This document shows, piece by piece, positions 8,252 through 13,146 of a stretch of 13,146 bases of DNA. A program made the position numbers and the translations under genes. The stretch lies in NCBI GenBank assembly GCA_020024255.1, contig JAHHTX010000057.1:1-13146 (forward strand), written 5' to 3'. Source of the DNA: Anaerotignum sp. Its GTDB lineage: Bacteria; Bacillota; Clostridia; Lachnospirales; Anaerotignaceae. The notes under the pieces are model-generated. The model searched no databases and was not told the DNA's origin. It was given only the letters and a program-made list of their open reading frames with translations. Numbering within the stretch: position 1 is the first letter of the stretch; each line of letters begins with the position of its first letter.

Positions 8252-8857
8252 TTAGGGCTGTAACAATTTATCTGCATCTGCCATTTTTTCTACAATGGTA
8301 TACATATTGGTTACGCTGCCCACCTGTAATTTGTCTGTCAATCCATAATAATTCAGGCAAGTGCCGCAAGTCAAAATTTCCACACCCTGTTCTTCCAGAT
8401 ACTGCAAGTCCTCCAAAGAATCCGAACCTTCTGCGGTCAACATGGCACCACCGTTATAAAACAGCATTGTCTTTGGCAGTTCGTCCAGCTGTGTCACGGC
8501 AAAAATAAAGCCTTTAATCAAGACCTTTCCCAGTTCATCATTGCCGTTTCCCATGCGGTCGGAGGAAATTACCACAACCGTATTTCCCCCTTGTATGTGT
8601 GGCTTTTCTTCCTGCATCGGGGAAGTTTTATCCTTACTGCTCAGATGAATTTGTACCTTATATATATTATCTGCTGTTTTTTCAGAAGATACTGTTGCGC
8701 CTGCACTTGTTGCCATTTTTGTGACATTTTGTACCGCAATCTCATTGTCCACAGACACTTCAACAGTACCTGCTCCGTTTGCTTCCTGCATTGCTTTTTT
8801 CGCCTTAACTACGGGAATGGGGCATTTGTCACCAACTGCGTTAACTTTTATCATCAT
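8252..8857 (-). CDS. yedF: Sulfurtransferase-like selenium metabolism protein YedF
   Basis: A 201-residue cytosolic protein with two domains. Residues 1-75 form a TusA/SirA-like fold with the sulfur-carrier motif Cys12-Pro-Ile-Pro. The C-terminal half (about 95-201) is DsrE-like and holds a CGTC pair. This architecture is that of the selenium-metabolism YedF family, found next to selD. Transfer of a persulfide or selenide to SelD is the usual proposal, but it is not proven. I chose the ATG at 8857, which has AAGGAAAGG eight bases upstream. A longer frame from 8902 lacks a ribosome binding site and would almost coincide with the predicted transcription start. A second ATG follows at once. This is the first gene of the seven-gene operon. 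Confidence 0.9.
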   Translation of the reverse strand: MMIKVNAVGDKCPIPVVKAKKAMQEANGAGTVEVSVDNEIAVQNVTKMATSAGATVSSEKTADNIYKVQIHLSSKDKTSPMQEEKPHIQGGNTVVVISSDRMGNGNDELGKVLIKGFIFAVTQLDELPKTMLFYNGGAMLTAEGSDSLEDLQYLEEQGVEILTCGTCLNYYGLTDKLQVGSVTNMYTIVEKMADADKLLQP

Positions 8858-8907
8858 CTTTTCATCCTTTCCTTGTATCCATCTGGTTTCTACGAAACCC
8901 AATACTT

Positions 8908-8922
8908 ATAGAAATATTCTAT
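8908..8922. promoter_or_regulatory. LysR-type dyad over the operon promoter
   Basis: ATAGAA-ATA-TTCTAT is a perfect 15-base dyad of the form ATAG-N7-CTAT. It contains the T-N11-A core typical of LysR-family binding sites and overlaps the predicted -10 box of the selenium operon. A second dyad with the same AGAA/TTCT arms (CAGAA-TT-TTCTG, 8955-8966) lies about 45 bases upstream. Binding by the operon's own LysR protein is inference. Confidence 0.4.
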
Positions 8923-8944
8923 CACTAAACTTCCCGCAGGTAAA
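8916..8944 (-). promoter_or_regulatory. Candidate promoter of the selenium operon
   Basis: Read on the - strand, TTTACC (8944-8939) is followed by a 17-base spacer and TAGAAT (8921-8916). This matches 4 of 6 and 5 of 6 consensus positions at ideal spacing. The predicted start near 8909 gives a leader of about 50 bases before the yedF ATG. That leader contains a small hairpin, GGTTTC (885-890 in the 8000s) with GAAACC (894-899). Confidence 0.45.
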
Positions 8945-9136
8945 CCGATTTTATCAGAATTTTCTGTCACACAACTCAAAACCTTCTTTTTGTGCATTTT
9001 CATTGCCGTTTTCCCCAAGAAACAACCCAAAAACGACACACTGTTGTGTCACAGGCAAAAAATACAAAGAATATCCCCCACTACAGATAAACACAGATAA
9101 AAGTAGGGTATCACTCGATTTTTCCCTGCTCTTTTA
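8945..9136. other. Divergent intergenic region, no gene seen
   Basis: No coding region or RNA gene is supported here; in particular no selC tRNA was found. A 6-bp dyad with a 4-base loop lies at 9035-9050 (GACACA and TGTGTC). A near-inverted copy of part of it occurs at about 8966-8976 (TGTCACACAAC). A 9-base direct repeat, ACAGATAAA, occurs at 9083-9091 and 9093-9101. These may be protein-binding sites or chance in AT-rich DNA. Confidence 0.35.
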
Positions 9137-9165
9137 TTTCCATTTTCCGCAATTTCTGCTATACT
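9137..9165 (+). promoter_or_regulatory. Candidate extended -10 promoter of the gerW operon
   Basis: TTTCCA at 9137-9142 is followed by a 17-base spacer and TATACT at 9160-9165, with TG at 9157-9158 giving an extended -10. Transcription would start near 9172. The leader contains an 8-bp hairpin (9181-9188 with 9197-9204, 8-base loop) before the ribosome binding site of the first gene. No clear sporulation sigma-factor sequence was recognised, so the pattern suggests vegetative sigma-A. Confidence 0.5.
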
Positions 9166-9243
9166 AAGCAAAGAATACGTTTTTTCTGTGTGATTTCAGA
9201 AAAATGTGGCATACTGGATTAAAGAAGGAAACGAGGTGGGAAA

Positions 9244-9570
9244 GTGGACTTTTTAGAAGAACTCTATGTTGGAGAAAGCGTAGAAAATCTTGGCACCGTG
9301 ATATACAGTCTAAAGCGTGGTATTCCTGTATTTCGCCTGTACTGTATTGTGCTGTTCTGCGACAGAAACCGCATGGAAATTCTCTCCTCCACAGAATTAT
9401 TGACCAAAAAATATGAAAACCGGAAAAAGATACTTCTTGGTGTTGCCATGGGCAGAAGAGAAGCCTATACTCTCCTTGCCTATATGGCAGAAGACGTGGC
9501 AAAGGCAGGCAAAGACCTGACCAATCCTGCCTTCTGGTTTACCAAACAGAAAGAAGGTGTATCTTCATGA
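9244..9570 (+). CDS. Unrecognised 108-residue protein, first gene of the gerW operon
   Basis: I do not recognise this family. The start is a GTG at 9244 with GAGGTGGG three bases upstream, so the frame is well supported. The protein appears soluble. It has a mixed alpha/beta look, with a short hydrophobic strand around residues 28-39 (IPVFRLYCIVLFC) and a helical, charged C-terminal half containing a GVAMGRREAYTLLAYM segment (66-81). There is no signal peptide or convincing membrane helix. The stop overlaps the start of the downstream DUF1461 gene in an ATGA, which points to coupled translation. By context it may act with the membrane proteins or the sporulation protein downstream, but no function can be assigned. 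Confidence 0.75.
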   Translation: MDFLEELYVGESVENLGTVIYSLKRGIPVFRLYCIVLFCDRNRMEILSSTELLTKKYENRKKILLGVAMGRREAYTLLAYMAEDVAKAGKDLTNPAFWFTKQKEGVSS

Positions 9571-10253
9571 AACGAGCTGTTCTTTGGACATTGGGGATTT
9601 TGACGGCATGGCTATTGCTGATTGCCCTGCTCCTCAGCTGTGTGCAATGGCGGGTAAGCAGCAACGAATATTTCAGAAAACAATATGCAAAGCATCATGT
9701 TACAGAAGATGTACAGATGGAGATGGATGACCTTCTTTTGGTCACAGACCATATGATGGCATATCTTTTTGATACGGAAAGTGACCTGCAAATTGAAACA
9801 ACCATAGACGGAAAGGAAAATGTTCCCTTCTTCAATGAAAAGGAAATCCGCCACATGAAAGATGTAAAAGACTTGTTCAATGGTGGCAGAACCCTTAGAA
9901 GAATCTGTCTTTTGGCAGCAAGCATATCCCTTTTGCTATTTCTGTATCAAAAACAAATCACGTTGTTCCTTTCCTCTCTGCGTGTAGGGATTCTGTTGGG
10001 ACTGCTTTGCGGCGGCGGATTTTTGGGACTGATGACCACCAATTTTTCCAAATACTTCATTAACTTCCATCTGCTGTTTTTTGACAATGATGACTGGATT
10101 TTGAATTATCGCACAGATCGCCTCATCAATATTGTGCCGGAAAGCTTTTTCTCCGACACCGCCTTTTGGATTGGCGGCAGTTTTCTGGCTGCTGCTCTTC
10201 TGGCTTTGCTTTTGATACATATGTATTTACAAAAAAGAAAGAGAAAGGAGTGA
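9567..10253 (+). CDS. DUF1461 / TIGR01906-type integral membrane protein
   Basis: A 228-residue membrane protein of the DUF1461 family, whose function is unknown. Four hydrophobic segments are visible: about residues 7-27, 109-127, 135-157 and 200-220. A large, acidic, probably extracytoplasmic loop joins the first two and carries the HMKDV signature (96-100). Between segments three and four lies the family's most typical stretch, residues 165-195, with the pattern NFHLLFFDNDDW and later INIVPESFF. The C-terminus is strongly basic (QKRKRKE), so it probably faces the cytoplasm. The ATG overlaps the previous stop codon by ATGA. A DUF2953 gene follows with a strong AAAGGAG overlapping the end of this gene. 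Confidence 0.87.
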   Translation: MKRAVLWTLGILTAWLLLIALLLSCVQWRVSSNEYFRKQYAKHHVTEDVQMEMDDLLLVTDHMMAYLFDTESDLQIETTIDGKENVPFFNEKEIRHMKDVKDLFNGGRTLRRICLLAASISLLLFLYQKQITLFLSSLRVGILLGLLCGGGFLGLMTTNFSKYFINFHLLFFDNDDWILNYRTDRLINIVPESFFSDTAFWIGGSFLAAALLALLLIHMYLQKRKRKE

Positions 10254-10260
10254 AAGCTGC

Positions 10261-11319
10261 TTGCTTGCAGGATTACTTTTCATGTTAAAATGTCTGGGCA
10301 TACTGATTCTCAGTATCGTTCTGTTGGTTCTTGCAGCTTTTTTTCTGGTTTTGTTTTCTCCTATCCGCTACCGCCTGCAAGGGGTATACCGCAAAAATTT
10401 AGCGGGTAGCTTTTCTGTAAGCTGGCTCTTTGGCATACTGAAAGTAAAGGGAGAAAAACCGGCTGCGGAAGAAATGAAAACGGAAATACGGCTCTTTGGT
10501 CAGCCCTTGGGCAAAAAAAAGAAAAAAAAGAAAAGGAAAAAAAGAAAAGTCCCTGCACAAAAAGTAAGCAAAGACATCCTTTACAGCAGGGAAAAACAGG
10601 AAACACCCGTCACAACATCAGCAGTACCCAGAAAAGAAACAGAAGAAACACCGAAAGATGAACCGGCAGAAAAGCAGCCTTCTGCGGAAAAAGAAACAAC
10701 AGCAGAAACACAGGCAGAACACAAAGCGGCGGAAACACCCGAAAAGCCAAAGGGTATCCGCAGGGTAAAGCTATCTGACATCGAGGAAGAACCACCTCTT
10801 GAAAATCCTTTTTGGGGTGGCAAAGTGGATACCTCCTTTACCGACACAAATCCCAAGGCAGCTTCTGCCAAAAAAAAGAGTTTCAAAAGAAAAACGAAAG
10901 AAAAAAAAGAGAAAATAAGCGGAAAGTTTTCTGCCCTCAAAAAAATTTGGGTGCAGTATACAAAAATAGAGCAGAAACGGGAAATCCTAAAGGCAGTATG
11001 GCGATTTCTCCGTTCTGTCACAAAAGGAGCCCTGCCAAGAAAGTTGTGCATAAAAGGCATACTTGGCACAGGAAATCCCAAAACAACAGGCTATCTTTTG
11101 GCAATATTTGGCATACTCAAAGGGAAATACGGAGAACATTTGCAAATACAGGGCAATTTTGCAGAACGCACCTGTGAACTGGAAACAGCAGCACAGGGAA
11201 AAATTGTCATGGGGCAATTGGCTTTTTTTGCACTGCGGCTTGCCCTTGCAAAGCCCGTTCGTCCGCTTATCCATACATTTTTGAAAAAAAGGAGAGAAAA
11301 TCATGGCGAAGGAATTTGA
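10261..11319 (+). CDS. DUF2953 membrane-anchored protein (YtfI-like)
   Basis: A 352-residue protein with one N-terminal membrane helix (about 9-33). The N-terminal and C-terminal parts (about 34-82 and 225-345) fit the DUF2953 family, represented in Bacillus by YtfI, encoded next to ytfJ as here. Between them lies a long, low-complexity charged insert: a basic run (seven Lys from residue 85, then mixed Arg/Lys to 96), followed by a Glu/Lys/Thr/Pro/Ala-rich stretch to about 220. This insert is probably disordered and explains the large size. The TTG at 10261 has AAAGGAG ten bases upstream and is my choice. The ATG at 10282 would lose seven residues and has a weaker site. The gene overlaps gerW by 17 bases. 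Function is unknown; a link to sporulation is inferred from the partner. Confidence 0.82.
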   Translation: MLAGLLFMLKCLGILILSIVLLVLAAFFLVLFSPIRYRLQGVYRKNLAGSFSVSWLFGILKVKGEKPAAEEMKTEIRLFGQPLGKKKKKKKRKKRKVPAQKVSKDILYSREKQETPVTTSAVPRKETEETPKDEPAEKQPSAEKETTAETQAEHKAAETPEKPKGIRRVKLSDIEEEPPLENPFWGGKVDTSFTDTNPKAASAKKKSFKRKTKEKKEKISGKFSALKKIWVQYTKIEQKREILKAVWRFLRSVTKGALPRKLCIKGILGTGNPKTTGYLLAIFGILKGKYGEHLQIQGNFAERTCELETAAQGKIVMGQLAFFALRLALAKPVRPLIHTFLKKRRENHGEGI

Positions 11320-11701
11320 TGCTTCATTAAATACATTATTTGAAAAAGTAGATGATTTGGTTTCCACAAAAACCGTTGTGGGGGACGCCATTGTCCTCGG
11401 AGATTTAACCCTTCTGCCCCTCATCGAAGTGGGTGTAGGTGTTGGACTTGGGGGCAAGGAAAACGGGGGAACCAGTGGTGGCATGGGGGCAAAAATCACC
11501 CCTTCCGCAGTTCTTGCCATACAAAATGGCAGTGTACAGCTAATCAATATCAAAAATCAGGACGCTGTCAGCAAACTCATTGATATGGCACCGGGTGTTG
11601 TCAACAAGCTGAATTTCGGTGCTATTTTTGGCAACAGAGGAAAAAAGGACGAGGAAGAAGAAACCATTACCTTTGAAGAAGAAACCATTGTGGAGGAATA
11701 A
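11303..11701 (+). CDS. GerW/YtfJ family sporulation protein
   Basis: A 132-residue protein of the GerW (YtfJ) family. In Bacillus its homologue is a forespore protein needed for normal spore germination. The central glycine-rich stretch (residues 34-58, VGVGVGLGG and GGTSGGMGAKI) followed by a PSAVLAI strand is the family hallmark. The C-terminus is acidic (about 115-132). The start at 11303 has AAAGGAG eight bases upstream and lies inside the end of the DUF2953 gene, preserving the ytfI-ytfJ pairing. It is the main sign that the host forms spores or descends from spore formers. A Card1-like gene follows after only 18 bases. Confidence 0.9.
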   Translation: MAKEFDASLNTLFEKVDDLVSTKTVVGDAIVLGDLTLLPLIEVGVGVGLGGKENGGTSGGMGAKITPSAVLAIQNGSVQLINIKNQDAVSKLIDMAPGVVNKLNFGAIFGNRGKKDEEEETITFEEETIVEE

Positions 11702-11719
11702 CACAAGGGGGGAATACCC

Positions 11720-12916
11720 ATGCGCACACTCATATTATATTATGACAAGGATATATTGAAAAACATCGTTGCACCCTTAACCCTGCGTCCCGACAAAATC
11801 ATATACCTTTATGACAGCGGCATACGGGATATGACCCCATTCCGCTCTCTTGCCGCCTGTTTTCGTCCCCATATGCCGCATTTGGTTATGGAGCAGTACC
11901 CTGTGAATGCATCTTCTATGGAAAAAATATATAGCCAAACCTGTCAGGTGATTGACCGCATTATCGGAGAAGGATATCTGGAAGTAACCGGCGGCAGCGA
12001 ACTGATGATACTGGCAGGATATCGGGCAGGCTGTGAAAAAGGGATTCACGTCATTCATACAGACTTAGTCCATGACTGTATTACCAATCTTGTCACAAAC
12101 GAGGTCATTGCCAAAACGGAAACATTATCTCTTGCCGACTTTATCCATGCAAAAGGAGCTTGCTTTATTGGGGAATCCCACAATCCACCGGAAAGCGACC
12201 GCTATACTTCCATTCAAAAGATGGCACGATACTTGTTTTCTCATTTGCAGGAATGGAAAAACACTTGCAGCTATCTGCAAACCGTAGCAGCAAGGTATCT
12301 GCCCAACGAAGTCTTTATGGAAAGCAAACAACAGATTTACATGAAAAACGGCAAAAAGATATGTCCTGACAAGGAAATCTTGAAGGAATTTCAGCGGCTC
12401 GGCTTTCTCAAAAACCTTGTTATGGACGGGGAACGGCTGCATTTTTCCTATTGCTCCATAAATGACAGACAGTATTGCACAAATTACGGTGTATGGCTGG
12501 AATTATATGTTTATATTGCGGCACAACAGTCCGGTGTTTTTGAAGATGTACAGCTTGGTACAATGATTGACTGGAACGCTTATGATGGTGTTTCCGTTGC
12601 GGGAAATGAAATTGATGTGATTCTTATGGACGATTCCATGCCTGTTTTTATTTCCTGTAAACTGCGGGAAGCCGATACAGCGGCACTAAACGAACTGCTT
12701 ATTGTCAAAAAACGAGTAGGCGGCTGGTTTTCCAAAGGGGTTATGGTCACATTCAGCAAGGCAAAATCTCAGGACAGCGGTACATATAAACGGGCACAGG
12801 AACTGGGCCTAATGCTTTTGGACGCTTCGGATATTATGGCAGAGGACTTTGGCAGCCGCCTTGTAAAAACCATTCATGAGCATGATTTAATCAGTATGAA
12901 ATGGAAAAAAATATAG
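11720..12916 (+). CDS. DUF1887/Card1-like CARF nuclease homologue
   Basis: A 398-residue protein matching the DUF1887 (Card1/Can2-like) architecture. The N-terminal half is CARF-like: a Rossmann start (residues 3-34) and the ligand-loop-like VTGGSELM at 89-96. A linker or winged-helix region (about 160-250) follows, then a PD-(D/E)XK-type nuclease domain (about 255-385) with Glu261 in GVWLELYVY, Asp299 in NEIDVIL and Lys314 in ISCK. In CRISPR type III systems such proteins are activated by cyclic oligoadenylate and cut nucleic acids. Here the usual Glu of the ExK motif is Ser312, so catalysis may differ or be lost. No CRISPR array or cas gene is in the window. The ribosome binding site AAGGGGGG and the 18-base gap after gerW indicate cotranscription with the sporulation-type operon. 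Its role in this setting is unknown. Confidence 0.8.
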   Translation: MRTLILYYDKDILKNIVAPLTLRPDKIIYLYDSGIRDMTPFRSLAACFRPHMPHLVMEQYPVNASSMEKIYSQTCQVIDRIIGEGYLEVTGGSELMILAGYRAGCEKGIHVIHTDLVHDCITNLVTNEVIAKTETLSLADFIHAKGACFIGESHNPPESDRYTSIQKMARYLFSHLQEWKNTCSYLQTVAARYLPNEVFMESKQQIYMKNGKKICPDKEILKEFQRLGFLKNLVMDGERLHFSYCSINDRQYCTNYGVWLELYVYIAAQQSGVFEDVQLGTMIDWNAYDGVSVAGNEIDVILMDDSMPVFISCKLREADTAALNELLIVKKRVGGWFSKGVMVTFSKAKSQDSGTYKRAQELGLMLLDASDIMAEDFGSRLVKTIHEHDLISMKWKKI

Positions 12917-12941
12917 GGAAGAAAATGTGGGAGGAAGGTTT

Positions 12942-13133
12942 GGCAATGATAAAAGGGGCATAGCCAAAGACCACTTCTCTAAATGGAAATCAAAACCACC
13001 CGTTAAACGGGTGGTTTGACCAGACCCTATAAGGGTCTTTCTCCTGTGGTAGCACTCTAAAGAGTGCATCGAATGGTCTGGCAATCACACTTTTATTACT
13101 GGCTGCCCCCTTCTCGGGGGCTTTTTCATTGCC
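12942..13133. repeat. Multi-hairpin element with short terminal inverted repeats
   Basis: Three close hairpins lie here: 12993-13003 with 13007-13017 (11 bp, TAA loop), 13022-13028 with 13032-13038 (7 bp, ATA loop), and 13052-13057 with 13062-13067 (6 bp, TAAA loop). CCAGACC (13020-13026) can also pair with GGTCTGG (13075-13081), in competition with the second hairpin. GGCAATGA (12942-12949) is repeated inverted as TCATTGCC (13126-13133), bounding a unit of about 192 bases that includes the terminator. It resembles hairpin-rich ends or miniature derivatives of IS200/IS605-type elements, but a structured RNA is equally possible. No transposase gene is visible. Confidence 0.45.
13105..13126 (+). 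terminator. Rho-independent terminator of the gerW operon
   Basis: GCCCCC (13105-13110) pairs with GGGGGC (13116-13121) around a 5-base loop and is followed directly by five T. It is the first strong terminator downstream of the Card1-like gene and would end the (+) operon, placing the hairpin cluster in its 3' untranslated region. Confidence 0.8.
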
Positions 13134-13146
13134 TTATTTCACCGGC

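Noticed and set aside
8858..9243. Search for the selC tRNA(Sec) gene in the intergenic regions
   Set aside because: No tRNA-like acceptor stem with a long variable arm or CCA-type end was seen here or in the other gaps.
10581..11081. A 166-residue frame antisense to the DUF2953 gene
   Set aside because: It is rich in Phe, Ser and Val because it opposes Lys/Glu-rich low-complexity codons, and it lacks independent support.
12993..13067. Hairpin series as a CRISPR array
   Set aside because: The hairpins differ from one another and there are no repeats of constant length with spacers.
12887..13084. A 65-residue - strand frame over the 3' hairpin cluster
   Set aside because: It spans the palindromes and has no ribosome binding site; the hairpins explain the sequence better.

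Overview
The window looks like a chromosomal segment of a low-GC, anaerobic, spore-forming member of the Firmicutes (class Clostridia, probably a Lachnospiraceae-like lineage). The inference rests on a complete bacterial selenocysteine operon, a two-cysteine proline racemase of the Stickland-fermentation type, a GerW/YtfJ sporulation gene beside its usual DUF2953 partner, strong GGAG-type ribosome binding sites and AT-rich intergenic DNA. No rRNA, tRNA, CRISPR array or transposase gene is visible.

Layout. (1) 1-370 is an AT-rich leader with a near-consensus sigma-A promoter at its left edge. (2) 371-1405 (+) is a proline racemase. (3) 1451-1478 is a terminator hairpin placed so that it can serve both converging units. 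(4) 1489-8857 (-) is a tightly packed seven-gene selenium operon, read in the order yedF, selD, selA, selB, a LysR-type regulator, a class V aminotransferase/cysteine desulfurase and a small DUF3343 protein; several neighbours overlap by ATGA or abut. (5) 8858-9243 is a divergent intergenic region with a candidate promoter in each direction. (6) 9244-12916 (+) is a second operon: an unrecognised 108-residue protein, a DUF1461 membrane protein, a DUF2953 membrane-anchored protein, GerW/YtfJ, and a CARF-nuclease-like protein of the DUF1887/Card1 type. (7) 12917-13146 holds a cluster of short hairpins and a terminator.

How the genes work together. SelD makes selenophosphate, SelA uses it to convert Ser-tRNA(Sec) to Sec-tRNA(Sec), and SelB delivers that tRNA to UGA codons. 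YedF, the desulfurase-like protein and DUF3343 are candidates for supplying or carrying reduced selenium, and the LysR protein is a plausible local regulator. The selC tRNA gene is not in the window. The neighbouring proline racemase makes D-proline, the substrate of D-proline reductase, a known selenoenzyme of Stickland fermenters, so the two units may be metabolically linked (inference).

The most notable observations are: selD is itself a selenoprotein gene, with an in-frame TGA at codon 16 that hides its first 28 codons from ordinary ORF calling; a LysR-type dyad overlaps the predicted promoter of the operon that encodes a LysR protein; a Card1-like CARF nuclease homologue, with an altered PD-(D/E)XK motif, sits in a sporulation-type operon without any CRISPR locus in view; and a compact multi-hairpin element with mutually exclusive pairings and short terminal inverted repeats lies at the right end.
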